Source: Undaria pinnatifida
Lineage: Eukaryota; Sar; Phaeophyceae; Laminariales; Alariaceae
Direction: 5' to 3'
DNA: 64,000 nt
Assembly: GCA_012845835.1 (NCBI GenBank)
Contig: JABAKD010000020.1
Coordinates: forward strand, 3,234,936 to 3,298,935
The position numbers and the translations under genes were made by a program. The stretch's first letter is position 1. Each line of letters begins with the position of its first letter. The notes under the pieces were generated by a model that worked only from the letters and a program-made list of their open reading frames with translations, was not told where the DNA came from and did not search any database. Positions 1 to 11,025 of this stretch are shown here, piece after piece.

Positions 1-909
1 ACGACGTGAAGATCGTTCAGATCCTGTACGCATCAGCTCCATGGAATGTTGCACACGTTATGTAGATCCGTGAAAAATATCTGTGTGATCTATGTGCACT
101 TGAATTATTTTGCAAGATCCGTCAATATGATGTGTGTGATCTGAGCTGTTGTGCGATCTGTCCGAAGCACGAAGCCTTTTGGTGTTTCGTCTTGTACCTA
201 TCGCTGTTTTTTAGGGGGGTAATTCCTTTCAAACCAAGCGTTTCGTGTGCTCACAGGAATGCACCGATGCTATCGTAATGCTATTGGCTAATCGCTGGTC
301 ATATTAATGGGCCGGTTCCGTATCTGACTTGTGAGCTTCCCGCCCCTCCCCTCCCCTCGCGCTTGCTTCGCAGAAATCGATCCTGACGCGCCTGACCACG
401 ATGCCAAGGTAAGATAACAACTAGTAAGGAGGCGTTTGGTCTGTGTTTTAATCGAGGGGAGAAGTTCCATCAGTAAAAAATGAGAGGCGCCCAAAATCAA
501 AGATTCTATGTACCTGGTTTAAGATAGTGTAGCTGTTGATATATAGGAACTCGCGTAGCAGGATATTTGTTTGTGTCGGTCATTGGGGTGTCGTACGGTA
601 TATCGCCGAAAAGAAGGCGGGAGGAAGAATCTGAAATCTGAACAACGATGACATGATTTAGAAACAGAAAACCCCTGTGTGATGGTTTGTTGTTGCGCCG
701 CCGTCCGTGCTGCTGTGATTTTTGGGTAGGTTGCTCCGCTATGATTTTGATGCGGTTAATTTGCAGGCGGCGCACAGATAATCTTCGTACGTACGAATAA
801 ATAAAACAGGCTTCGGCGATGTCTCGGAAGAGGTTGCTATTTTTTGGCGCCTTGAAATTAGGACCTCGCCTTCGTTGGTAATCGTACTCGAGTGTAGGAA
901 ACGGACATG

Positions 910-1146
910 AGGGGGAGGGGGGGGGGTACTCGTTTGTTGGTTGCCTTAGCCTTTTGATCTTCGACCGCGCACTCCGTTCGAGAAGGAGCACTGTTCGTAC
1001 TCCTAATAGAGGCGCCTACAACAGTTGGGCGCTTATTACGTATGTTCCGTATATAATACCAGGTATATGTTTTTTTTCTATTGTTTGTCTTAGCTCCATC
1101 CTCTTTGGGCGTCTGTGGCCGCCATCCATCTCCTAGGATAGCGATG
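910..1146 (-). mobile_element. 3' fragment of a LINE (non-LTR retrotransposon)
   Basis: This segment matches, with substitutions, the 3' end of the better preserved LINE at 41,953-43,305. Shared blocks include the run ending CTCCTAGGATAGCGAT and the stretch around TACTCCTAATAGAG. Both copies lie on the minus strand and both end in a G-rich run on the plus strand, so the element's own 3' tail is C-rich. Homology stops just after 1,143, so the copy is strongly 5'-truncated and keeps only the C-terminal end of the ORF. No open reading frame survives. Confidence 0.7.
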
Positions 1147-1314
1147 AGAGGAGGGTGGTTTGGTGTGGAATGAGGGGGGTGTCCTTATATTTTGCATGGC
1201 CGTGTCATATGCCTGGACCAAAAGTGCCATCGTATATAGGAAACCGGCTTTATTTGGAGGGCACCGTCACCAGCTAGCTCACTCGAGACTAATGTACCAG
1301 GCTTAGTTATGCTC

Positions 1315-1690
1315 GTAATATTGAGGGTTTTGGGTATCCCAGGTTCGACTAACGACTGCCACAAGTTCTCTTCTTGTCTTTCGTAGCGTGTAGTAATGGT
1401 ACACGCCAGGTTGGAGCAAGATTCGACGGCAAACCAAGCAAGGGCGAAACGATAGAAGTGCCTTGAGGCAAACGAATGGTGCTTCCACCGGAAGAACGAG
1501 AGTCGACGGTGATACACGTGTAGGCGGGAAACGGGTTTACCCGTCTCTCTGTCACCTGAATCTACGGAAACTCCACGACCACTGTTAGTACACGATATCC
1601 AATACCTCTGGAACGGCTACCGTTCATACCGATCTTCACGACCAGATATGACGTTGCAACGGTAGGAAATGTACCTGCGACCCACATTGC
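1315..1690. repeat. Dispersed repeat, copy 1 (without insertion)
   Basis: About 375 bp here is repeated in the same orientation at 2,775-3,237. Shared landmarks are GTGCCTTGAGGCAA, AGAACGAGAGTCGAC, GCGGGAAACGGGTTT and CTCTGGAACGGCTACCGTTC. The two copies differ mainly by a segment of about 100 bp present only in the second one. Open frames across it on the minus strand are not conserved between the copies, so I read it as a non-coding repeat of unknown type. Confidence 0.75.
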
Positions 1691-2007
1691 CCCCCAGTGT
1701 TTAAACGCTACACGCTGGAGAACCCAGCACAGCTTTCGGACTGCAAAAGGGAGACAGGTTTTCAGGCTCTCGAAGAAATGAGGGTATTGTGTTGTACTAA
1801 ACTGTGGTCGTTGATGTTGATGTTTTCATTCACCTGTTTCTCTTCTGGTCATGTCACCGCCTGCGCAGTGGGAGCAACGGGATCGTATGAAGCGTGATAT
1901 GTTTTCACTAAGGTGTCAGTCATACACTACAAACGACCAGTGGTTCATCACCAGTACGGTTATCCGGTGCCGAAGTCGCGTATTCAACGACAGCGAACAA
2001 CCTATTA

Positions 2008-2715
2008 TGTCGAGGGCGCTGTGAGGGACCCGATATTATAAAGGACTGACGGCCACCAGCGAAGCCAGACGCCTCATGGCGACGAGCGCGTTCAATCGCT
2101 TCTTTCATGGTGGTGCAAGGCTTATCAGTTAACTGCAAGCACCGTACAGCTGGCCTTCGGCCGTGCTGCCACAGAGCAACCGTCATGGCACTCCATGTCG
2201 TCCGCCTGTTTGCAGCGCCGTCGACAGCAGTTTGGAATTGCCCAATCAGCATACGCTACGATAAATAGCGTACGCTGATCGGGCGATTCCATGCTGCTGT
2301 CGTCCGCGCGGCAGACAACCGGACGACATAGAGTGCCATGACGGTTGCTCTGTGGCAGCACGGTCTCAAGCTAGCTGCACGATGCTTGCAGCTGGCTGAT
2401 TAGCCCTGCACCGCCATGGAAGAAGCCATGGGGGCCGCCGGTGGAGACAACTCGCGCTATCGCTACCGCGGGAAGCGAAGGACATGCCAGCTGTTAATAG
2501 CGCTGGATTGCGAATACAATTGAGTTAAATTGGCCCACGACGTGTATGAAAATGCGTGGAAGTGTGGTGAGCTTAAGCACTATGTTTCCCCATCCGCTGG
2601 AGGATTAAACAAAAAAAACATTGAACGCGCTCGACGTCACGAGGCGTCTGGCCTCGCTGGTGATCACTTGAGTGTTTTTTTATACACTCACGTCCCTCAA
2701 AGCGCCCGCGTATTT
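2008..2715. mobile_element. Large foldback (inverted-repeat) element
   Basis: A left arm (about 2,008-2,258) is the diverged reverse complement of a right arm (2,266-2,430 continuing at about 2,617-2,715). The loop is seven bases long, next to GCATACGCTA / TAGCGTACGC. Matching blocks run outward through CAGAGCAACCGTCATG, the CATGG region near 2,110 / 2,420, and the GAGGCGTCTGG block near 2,640. About 190 bp (2,431-2,616) interrupts the right arm. The form is that of a foldback transposon or a hairpin-forming MITE. No coding sequence was recognised. Confidence 0.75.
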
Positions 2716-2774
2716 TAGTCAACGGCTCAAAACACGGGCGACGCCACGACTCCGCGTGCCGTCAACGCCAACTG

Positions 2775-2997
2775 AGGGTTAGGGTATCGCAGGGTCGACT
2801 ACAACTGCAACAAGTTATATTCTTGTATTTCGTAGCGTGTACAGTAAGTAGTACAAGCCAGGTTGGAGGAAGGTTCGACGGCGAACCAAGCCAGGGCAAA
2901 ACGATAAAAGTGCCTTGAGGCAACGAGAGGTGCCTCCACAGGAAGAACGAGAGTCGACAGTGATTACCACGGACTTGATTATGCGAGTTAATGTGAG

Positions 2998-3038
<41 letters not shown>

Positions 3039-3237
3039 CGACAACGACAACAACAACAACAACAACTCGTCAGCGGGAAACGGGTTTGCCCGTCTCTCCG
3101 CCACCTAGGAGACTCCACGACCGCTATTAGTAGAACAAGACACGATATCCAACACCTCTGGAACGGCTACCGTTCATGACAATCTTCACGACAAGATGTG
3201 ACGTTGCAACGGTAGAAAGTGTACCAACGACCCGCAA
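2775..3237. repeat. Dispersed repeat, copy 2 (with AAC-element insertion)
   Basis: Second copy of the repeat at 1,315-1,690. Inside it lies an extra segment, about 2,962-3,068, which begins near CCACGGACTTGATTATGCG and ends in a long AAC run. Copy 1 is therefore an approximate empty site for that insertion. Confidence 0.75.
2962..3068 (+). mobile_element. SINE-like 3' end with (AAC)n tail, copy 1
   Basis: The segment carries CCACGGACTTGATTATGCG, then GAGTTAATGTGAG, then roughly 20 AAC/GAC triplets. The same unit appears inverted at 5,655-5,737 and in diverged form at 15,228-15,290. It is inserted into an otherwise duplicated sequence, as expected for a 5'-truncated retroposon whose tail is AAC instead of A. 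The long thr-run reading frames across it are artefacts of the triplet repeat. Confidence 0.6.
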
Positions 3238-4892
3238 TATGTGCATGATACGAGCTGGGCCGACCAAGAGGGCGGGGAGTGTGTTCAACCGAGAGGCTGC
3301 ACAGCCCAATTTATGATCGTTTTCCACAAAAAATTGACCGCCTGTTCCACAGACATATACGACCATGATAGCTGTGGTTCTTTTTTGTTTTTGTTTTGTT
3401 TGGCCGAGTTATGCCCGACGAAGGATTTTTGAGATTTGAATTATTCGTGAAAAAATGAGAAGAAAAAAAAAGAACACAGGCATCATCTTCATATGTGTCT
3501 TGCGGACCACTTGTCAAAATTTCATCAAAAACACGGTGATTTGCGCTGTGTATGCGCAAATCGCTGTACGCACCAGTTTCGCTCAAATCTGCCCAAGATC
3601 TCGTCCGATATTTCCTGTTTTTGTTGAAGACAGAATACCGACCACATCCAACCAAAACACACTCGAAAACAACCGTGTTTGCCGAGCGAGACACAATTAT
3701 GAAATATATGCGTTCAGAGAGCGAAGTCAACGTATTATGTATGTACGTACGAGTTAGTATGTTGTACGTAGCAAGACATGCTCAGGCATGTACGAGTACA
3801 CTCCTGTAGAGGAAAAAACACAAAGTTTACGTTCAACAAAAGATGCAACAGAAGCTATCAATTTTCACCCAGAGAGTTCGTATCGACAGCCACCACTTCC
3901 CGGTGTTCGTATCTTCGAATACTCTAGGTACAGAGGTTCGCAGCCATCGCTTCTTGGTTGGCGCGCTTGGTGGCATGGTGTGTGTGTTGTGTGTGGGGCA
4001 GCACCAGTGTGACCATGTGGCGACGAAGCCAAAACCCAAATTTGAAAATTGCGCCGCAAAAAGATATCAGAAAACAACGGGTTCACCTTCACTAAATCCA
4101 GTACGATATGGTGTCGTGAAGTTTCTAAACGCTGGAACCTGCTCTGTAGCAAAGACGCGTGGTTGTGCATACGCGCGTTGGTTGGCCGGTTCCAACAATG
4201 TTTTCAATAACATTGAGCTCCCAGTGGTACGAATTTTATGGCTGGAACACGGAATGTTAGTTTGACAGCCGGCCCAGCTCGTATTAGAAATAATATGCAT
4301 TACTTTCGCTGGCCCCGGCTCTGATGTTTTCGCTCTCTTGCCGCTATTTGCATTTGAGACGCACACTCTCTCTTTCGATGGAATCCTAGAAACGGTGCAA
4401 CATTAGTTCGTTGATCCGCGCACAACACGCGTGTGGATGTTAATCGTTTCATTCATTCATTCATTCATTGTTTTAAAGGTGTAGACGTTTTTTTGTGGTT
4501 TATACGCCATGCGTTGTTTTATTACAATGTCTCTTGGTAAAGGAATAATAAGGATGTGTGGATCCGTCTTGGTTGGGCTCAGTCCCACATTTCCCGATGT
4601 CCTGGACCGCCAACTGAAGCTTAGAATTATTTGCTAAAAAAAATATTTTTTGGCGGTGTATGATATGCATTATATTCGTCAACCATTTTTGTGTAGCTCG
4701 ATCCGACGTCCAATCACCATCGTACTAGTATACATGGTTTTTGTTGCGTGGTACGTGGTAACGTGGTTATTTTTCATGGTTATTAATACCTGGTACCAGG
4801 TAGTATTTTTACCAACGCCACCCATGTTATGATGTATGGAGTACCAGATACGTGTATGTGAACCTGGTATGTATAAACCGGTACTACCGGTG

Positions 4893-5199
4893 GCCTCGTG
4901 GTTAACCCCGAGTACTGCAAAGGTGTTAATCGGGGGTGTAAATCTTGGCATGGAGATTTTTTTTCTAAAACCACCACCTGCCGAGGGCGCTCTATAGCAT
5001 GGTTGAGCACAATTCGACGCGAGTCGACGAGGGAAGAAATTGCTAAAGTCTCCTAGCGATAAAAGGGAAGGCGCGTATCGTCGTGGGGAGGCGGGCGAAA
5101 AGCCTGATTGGTGACCCCGTCTGAGTTGCGTGTAGGAAGGGACACACAGAAAGAAAAAGTGCGAAGATAGTACGTAGATGGGATGGCCTAGAAGAAAAA
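4893..5199 (+). mobile_element. SINE-like element with tRNA-like head (family B, copy 1)
   Basis: The start has GGTGGCCTCGTGGTTAAC, which resembles a tRNA A box (TGGCNNNGTGG). About 45 bp downstream lies GGGGGTGTAAATC, a weak B-box-like string. The body (TTCGACGCGAGTCGACGAGG, GCGATAAAAGGGAAGGCG, GTGACCCCGTCTGAGTT) recurs at 37,124-37,345. Transcription by RNA polymerase III is inferred from the box-like motifs only. Confidence 0.5.
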
Positions 5200-5654
5200 G
5201 GGGCAGACGACAAGAAGCGGTATACCGCCACCGTTCCGTGCCACCGTGCGGTACAGCAGAATACACCTAGGTTTTTGACCCCGATCCGCGAAGCTGATTG
5301 GTCAACTCAGCCTCGTACCGGTTTGTGACACCAACTCCTTGCGGTACATCGTACCGCGGGTTCTCAGCTTGGCCGTCACCGTTTCCTGACGCGACCCATA
5401 ACGCTTTCTGTCGCAAAATACACCATGCGGACCGACTTTGCCGCAGGCTCTTCACGGCGCATAGCCTTTCGATTTTCGACCGAATCTCAACCATGGGCAC
5501 AACGTCATGGCGCATCCATATAACGACGCGTTTTCATATTCCTTCATATTTCGGATCCCTTCAGAGCAATCATTGCAACACCCCTCCCGCACACAGCACG
5601 AACGGCTGCTCAACCATGGCTCGCACCATACGTAGCTCGCACACCCCACGTACA

Positions 5655-5737
5655 CGTATTGTAGTTGTTGTCGTTGTTGTTGTTGTTGTTCTCACATTAA
5701 CTCGCATAATCAAGTCCGTGGTCACAGGACAGGCTCT
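5655..5737 (-). mobile_element. SINE-like 3' end with (AAC)n tail, copy 2 (inverted)
   Basis: Read on the minus strand this is CCTGTCCTGTGACCACGGAC, then TTGATTATGCGAGTTAATG, then AAC repeats. It is nearly identical to the unit at 2,962-3,068. It also carries the upstream CCTGTGACCACGG block, which links the tail to the SINE-like bodies at 10,565 and 37,632. Confidence 0.6.
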
Positions 5738-6378
5738 AGTATCGGGTTAGTTATGTATGGATGGCGAGGAAAAGGCTGGGGCAAAGGGACAAAGAGGGAG
5801 TGACGGTCCCGCTACACGCGAACGACCCCGTTGGCCCACACATACACCCAATGACATCCGCCGTCCGCCTTGGGAGCTCGTACCCCGCATTATGTTGAAA
5901 TCCACGCAAGGAGAAAACGCCACCACTTAAACTTGGTAGTCAAGAACTTGAGCATACTTGAGATGCCCGGAAAATAACTTATAATACACTACCTACCCAT
6001 ACCCTAAAACCTACCAGGGTATTAAACAAAAAAGAGATTCTTGAGTGGTGGCGCCATCTGTGTGATCGTACACTGCTGGTTATGTACGAAACAACGGCTT
6101 TCGACCATTAAAATGTGGACCTTGAAAATATCGGGAGTATATTACATGTAGCCTTGTACATAGCCTTCTACATGTTGTCTTGTAGCCATGCAGTCCACCG
6201 ACACAGACATGTCGGGTAGGTTTGTTTTAGCCGAAGGCACAAGAGGTATGGATGCATGCTCCGGCTTAGAAGCGTTTTGCCGAGGCGAGGAAGATGGGTT
6301 GTTGAGTGTAAAAAAATTGAGATTCGTTGGGGGTAGGTATACCCTCATCTCTGAAGGAATCCGAAATATGAAGGAATG

Positions 6379-6467
6379 TTAACCCCTTTACAACTGGAAA
6401 CCCCTTTTGGGGACAAATTCACTTGAAGTTAGTATAGTGAGGGATTTGGGGGCTCTAAAGGGGTTAA
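6379..6467. mobile_element. 81-bp TTAA-flanked MITE (piggyBac-like ends) nested in the foldback
   Basis: The element is bounded by TTAA on both sides. Its inverted ends are CCCCTTTA and TAAAGGGG. The other arm of the host foldback (near 5,530) lacks the 81 bp and is colinear across the site (GGAATATGAAAACGCG against GGAATG-TTAA-AGCGCG), so it serves as an empty site. Two related copies lie head to tail at 21,449-21,628. TTAA target duplication is the hallmark of the piggyBac superfamily; the assignment is inferred from that alone. Confidence 0.7.
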
Positions 6468-7377
6468 AGCGCGTCGTTCTATGGATGCTACATGACGTTG
6501 TGCCCATGGTTGAGATTCGGTCGGAAATTGAATGGCTACGGGCCGTGAAGAGCCTGCGGCAAAGTCGGTCCGCATGGTGTATTTTGCGACAGAAATCGTT
6601 ATGGGTCGCGTCAGGAAACGGTGACGGCCGAGCTGAGAAGCCACGGTACCATGTACCGCAAGGAGTTGGTGTCACAAACCGGTACGAGGCTGAGTTGACC
6701 AATCAGCTTCGCGGATCGGGGTCAAAAACCTAGGTGTATTCTGCTGTACCGCACGGTGGCGCGCAACGGTGGCGGTATACCGCTTTCTGTCGTCTGCCCC
6801 CCAAAAATGTGCTCTACAACAGCGTGTCCCTTACACAGTATCTGTGGGTATTCTATTCCCACGTACGCAGTATCTACATCCGGCACAACCAGTGTCTGTG
6901 CTGATACCTCGTAGAGAGACGAGCTCTGTGGTCGCAAACTACGAGACGTAGGCGCACATTGAAAATGCAGCAAGGTGATGCAATGCCAACCACAACATTA
7001 TGTGGTGAAATCGCGTATAGAAGGCCCTACTCGTATTAGCTTATGTCGATCGACAACTTTTGTCTACTTTTCCATGACGATAGCCTTGTCATTGGCTTTC
7101 TTCGCAACTAACATCTGGGTTTCTGTGGGCCATTCGCGGCTTGGAGAAACGAAGCAGGCTGCAGTATGGGCTTTGCTCTGTGAGTCTTGCTCGGTGCGAC
7201 TTCCTCTCAGATGCGGCGCGAGGAGCATCGCTCGAGAAATAGTAGCTAGGAGCCATTCTCCCAGAGGTAGGCGGGCGGAGGGAGGGAGTTTAGTCACAGG
7301 CGAAGTGTGTTTCATGTCCAGTGCGTCAACAGGAGTCACAGGGCTAGGTGCAGCAGATGCGTATGATGCTCGACAGA

Positions 7378-7415
7378 CGTGCTGCTGCTGCTACTGTTGC
7401 TGCTGCTGCTGCTGG
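7378..7415. repeat. (CTG)n microsatellite
   Basis: Interrupted CTG repeats of about 12 units. They create glutamine or cysteine runs in spurious reading frames. Confidence 0.85.
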
Positions 7416-7867
7416 CTGTATGTAGTTGCGTCGCAGTAGGCAGCAGAAGGAGTGAAAACAATTGGGCTGATGCTGTACAGACAGCGGGCGAAATATCGGA
7501 GCGGGCAACAGAAACTGAGAGCGGGGCCGTCTATTGAAAAAGAACAACGAACTGCGGGGTGATCCGTTCGCACCTGCTGGGCTGAGCGAGGCGGAACGCA
7601 ACCCCTTGAAAACTGGGCCATTTCAGCGACATTGAATGCTCAGAGCACCGCCACGGAGCTCGGCTCGGTCGGGATCCCCACATGCGTCGTAAAATATCGA
7701 AGGTCCCCTTGCTTGCCCCGTAGCCGAATGTGCGAGAAAAAAAACTCGACCGCCGGAGAACACCATGCCAAAAACAAAAAAAGTGCATGTTTTACAACGT
7801 AGATATCCCAGAGCTTGCATCTCGATGAGCCACTACATACTAGAAAACATGTAAACGACGCTTCCGC

Positions 7868-8530
7868 TGTGAGATCGAGATTTTGATCTAAACTCATCTT
7901 TGCAAGCTGCGTGTGATACTTCGACCAGGTCTACTTGTACCAGTACCTGGTATATATATATATATATTACAAGAATAAAAATACACTCCAGCTGTGAGAT
8001 CGAAGATTTCGTCGAAACTCATATTTGGAAGCTGTGTGTGATACTCCGATCGCGCGTATTACTGAGTGTGCGACTCCTCTTGGAACTACAGCAGTGCAGC
8101 TTGTACCAGGGTCAACAGGGTAATGTTGGTCAATCTGTGCGCGGAAACTATAAAACCCGTTTCTGAGGGAGACAAAATCTGACAGCTGTGGAAGAAAATG
8201 CATCAGTTTATCAAGTACATCGTGTAAGTCGTATAACCGGCGAGGGGAAGGCGGAGTTATATTATAACAAATGAAAATACACTCCAGCTGTGAGATCGAA
8301 GATTTCGTCGAAACTCATCTTTGCAAGCTGTGTGTGATACTCCGATCGCGCGTATTACGAGTTGTGTGTCCGCGTTAAGGATATAGGTCGGCGACTCCCC
8401 TTACAACTACAGTGTAGCTATCAAGGTCAACAGGGTGATGTTGGTCAGTCTGTGCGCGGAAACTATAAAACCCGTTTTTGAGGGGGACAAAATCTGACAG
8501 CTGTGGAAGAAAATGCAGTTATATGTAGCA
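7868..8530 (+). repeat. Tandem copies of an LTR-like repeat with the CAGCTGTGAG...TTTGCAAGCTG core
   Basis: Cores occur at about 7,868-7,920, 7,990-8,057 and 8,287-8,355. The second and third continue through GATCGCGCGTATTAC, AGGGTCAACAGGGT, then TGTGCGCGGAAACTATAAAA (TATA-box-like), GACAAAATCTGACAGCTGTGG and GAAGAAAATGCA. This makes two units of roughly 260-290 bp in direct order. The TATA-like string followed by a conserved downstream block suggests solo LTRs, but no primer-binding site or internal retroelement domain was seen. Confidence 0.65.
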
Positions 8531-9330
8531 GAAAGGTAAAATGGGACACTGCAGAGTTGTGTTTCATGTGCTCATTCGTACGGCGATGTACTAATAGACC
8601 TGGTGCGTCCATAGGTGTTCCGATACGTTCATGCCGTATTCGTTCATACTGCTGTATACGTCCATACTCCGTGCGTTCTATTTACGTGCCTACCTTACGT
8701 TTGCCGCGTTTGTGCCGCGATGTTGCGGTCTATGCTCCTGGTACAAGCAGAGGTTTTCGTCATGAGAGAGGGCTCAAGTCACGCAAAAGGGTGCAAAGTA
8801 CGAGTTATGTTCTGTTAACTATTTCTCGTATAACATTTGTAGTACACTTTAGTTTTTATATTTTTATCGTCACTTTGACTCTCCAGCTCAATTCGTATTA
8901 AGAGGTTTTTGCCAGGGGACAAAATCTGACAGCTGTGGAAGAAAATGCATCAGTTTATCAAGTATATCGTGTAAGTCGTATAACCGGCGAGGGGAAGGCG
9001 GAGTTACATGTAGCAGAGAGGTACGATGGAACACTACAGAGTTGTGTTTCATGTGCTCGTACGGCGGTGTACTATTAGACCTGATGCGTCCATAGGTGTT
9101 CCGATACGTTCATACCATATTCGTTTATACTGCTGTATACGTTCATACTACATACGTTCTATTTACGTGCCTACGTTACGTTTGCGACGTTTGTGCCGCG
9201 ATGGTGGCGGTCTATTACATGCATGCTCCTGGTACAAGTAAAGCTCATCTTTGGGAGAGAGGGCTCAGTCACGCAAACGGGTGCAAAGTACGAATTATGT
9301 TTTGTTAAACATTAGAGTGTTTGCGTTAAA
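8520..9330 (+). repeat. Two-copy direct duplication (~330 bp units)
   Basis: Segment 8,520-8,830 recurs at 9,010-9,320 with point differences. Shared blocks are CAGAGTTGTGTTTCATGTGC, GCGTCCATAGGTGTTCCGAT, GTTCTATTTACGTGCCTAC, CATGCTCCTGGTACAAG-like strings and GGGTGCAAAGTACGA. Between them, 8,932-9,006 repeats 8,187-8,260 almost exactly. Reading frames of up to 132 codons are present but differ between the copies. Confidence 0.75.
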
Positions 9331-9539
9331 ATATTTCACAAAAAAATCTTCCATCATGCTAGAAAAAAAAGGCCAGATTCACTCGGGCATGCTCTTGGTT
9401 GTGATTGCGGTGAACGAATCGCAGAAAAGGCGTACACGGCCTCCATATCACAGGCGGGGAGCGGGGAGGCAACATCAAATTTTGAATGTAGACATGGTGC
9501 GGTAGCACCTAGACTCACCGACAGGGGCAGGCCCAGCAC

Positions 9540-9802
9540 AACAGCAGCAGCAGCAGTAGAGGCACCGCAGCCGAGCAGCAGCAGCAGCAGCAGCGGCGGG
9601 GGCGGGGGTGGAGGTGGCGGTGGCGATGGCCCCGCCAGATGAGTTGCGGCACAGCAGCTCGGCCTGGCTTGATCACCACGATCATCACAACACCAGAACA
9701 GCCAGTTTTTTATCAAGTTTTTTAGAAACAAACGCAGGAGACACCAACAGCAGCCGCAGTTCAACACCCGCCGCACAGCAGCAGCAGCAGCAGCAGCAGT
9801 AG
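9540..9802. repeat. CAG-rich low-complexity region
   Basis: CAG runs at about 9,541-9,597 and 9,774-9,800 flank a GGTGGCGGTGGC tract and a short open stretch. A 58-codon frame starting at an ATG near 9,626 ends in poly-glutamine followed by a stop. The minus strand reads as Ala and Pro/Leu runs over 236 codons. No domain is recognisable, and I do not call a gene here. Confidence 0.6.
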
Positions 9803-10564
9803 CGGCGGCGGCGGCCGTGCGGCGCGGGTGGCGGTGGCGGTGGAGGCTTCGGCGACAGCGTTGTGGGATAGCAACGGTGGTTGACAAAATCAGCACCGAA
9901 TACGATATCACGCAGCAGCAGAGAGCGTGGTCACATCGTCGAGAGCGCGGGAGCGCTGGCTCACTAGCACCTACCCCTGAGGTTGCGCGTACGCGCCATG
10001 CTTCCCCAGCTACTCTTCGGTGCCTCCGCATCAATGTTGGGTTGTGTCTACCGCTGCCAAGCACGCCGCACAGCGATCAGTGCTGTATGCTGCCGTGTGG
10101 GTTGTACGCTCGTGCCCTCTGATTGTTGTGCCGGTGTGCCCGGTGTTGGTAGGCCAATCGTATGATCTGGTTGCTATCGATGGAAGTTCACTCTAAATCG
10201 TTCACTCAAATTGCATTTTCCATGCCGTTTTTGGCAAATTCTTCCTTCCTTCAAAGTTCGCTCGGCGGGATTATTTGCCTGAATTTTTAGGTTGAATTCC
10301 TTTAACGCAAACACACAATTTTTATGAACATTTATAACACATTTTTATTTTTATTTTTTTATCGTCACTTCGACTCTCCAGCTCAACTCGTAGTGAGAGG
10401 TTTTGCCCTCAGCGGCCTTTTGGACACAATAGCTGTGATATCGCCGCAACTCACATTTGCAAGCTCTTGTGTGTTATTCCGATCGCGCGTGTTACGGTGG
10501 GGTATGCCTGTCCTCATGAAAGACGTTGGTCAACGACTCCCGTTAGTGCTAGCTAGCACGTGGT

Positions 10565-10885
10565 ATATACCCGGTCGCCCCGGTGGCGTATCAGGTTATC
10601 CTCGAGCCTGGTATAGGTCAGTTTCGTGAGTTCGAGCCCCGCCGAGTGCATACTCGTATAAATTCGTTGGGACTTTTCCTTGTGGGCAAATTGACTTGCG
10701 GAAAGCGCGAGAGCGTGAGTTAGCAACACTCGATGAAAAATCGACGGGCAGTGGGATTGCTGAACCCTGTGCGCGATAAAAGTTGAAGGCAAGAACCGGG
10801 GGGAAGAAGGAACGACACCTGTGACCACGGCTTGTCCAGCAGCTTGGAAGTAGAAGTGTGAAAATATATATGTATATATAGACTC
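10565..10885 (+). mobile_element. tRNA-derived SINE candidate (family A, copy 1)
   Basis: The head contains TGGCGTATCAGG (A-box-like) at about 10,583 and GAGTTCGAGCCCC (close to the tRNA B box GGTTCGANTCC) at about 10,630, a normal A-to-B spacing for a SINE. The body reads GGACTTTTCC..., GCGAGAGCGTGAGTTAGCAA, GCGATAAAAGTTGAAGGC and CCTGTGACCACGGCTTGTCC, and ends in a TATATA-rich tail. From the B box onward it matches 37,632-37,880 at high identity. Minus-strand frames of 161 and 186 codons cross it and are not genes. Confidence 0.65.
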
Positions 10886-10904
10886 TATGTATGTATTTAC
10901 ATAT

Positions 10905-11025
10905 ACCAGGGTTAACAAGGTGATACAAAGACGTTCGGTGTTTAGTGATGAAATCACTGTGCGCACGGAAACTATAAAAGCCTTGGGGGGACAAAGTCGG
11001 ACGGCTGTGGAATGCACCAGCTGTT
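10905..11025 (+). repeat. Fragment of the LTR-like repeat (TATA-containing part)
   Basis: CCAGGGTTAACAAGGTGAT, CTGTGCGCACGGAAACTATAA and GACAAAGTCGGACGGCTGTGG match the downstream half of the repeat units at 7,990-8,530. A matching upstream piece (CTCCAGCTCAACTCG, AGCTGTGATATCGCC, GATCGCGCGTGTTAC) lies at 10,375-10,495, so the SINE candidate at 10,565-10,885 appears to sit inside an older copy. Confidence 0.55.

Larger units (their letters stand above)
5200..6800. mobile_element. Foldback element with ~370-bp terminal inverted repeats
   Basis: The left arm, 5,200-5,570, is repeated as reverse complement at 6,346-6,800. The element starts GGGGCAGACGA and ends TCGTCTGCCCC. The arms share CCTAGGTTTTTGACCCCGA, ACCAATCAGCTTCGCGGAT (right-arm sense) and long further blocks. 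The right arm is longer only because a small TTAA-flanked element sits in it (6,379-6,467). The middle (5,571-6,345) contains an inverted AAC element and no recognisable transposase. The pattern fits a non-autonomous DNA transposon. Target duplication is unclear, with only an A-run on each side. Confidence 0.8.

Noticed and set aside
9354..10064. 236-codon minus-strand frame with Ala and Pro/Leu runs
   Set aside because: Explained by CAG and GGT repeats; no recognisable domain.
10570..10645. tRNA gene
   Set aside because: A- and B-box-like strings are present, but the T-stem and acceptor stem do not pair; treated as a SINE head.
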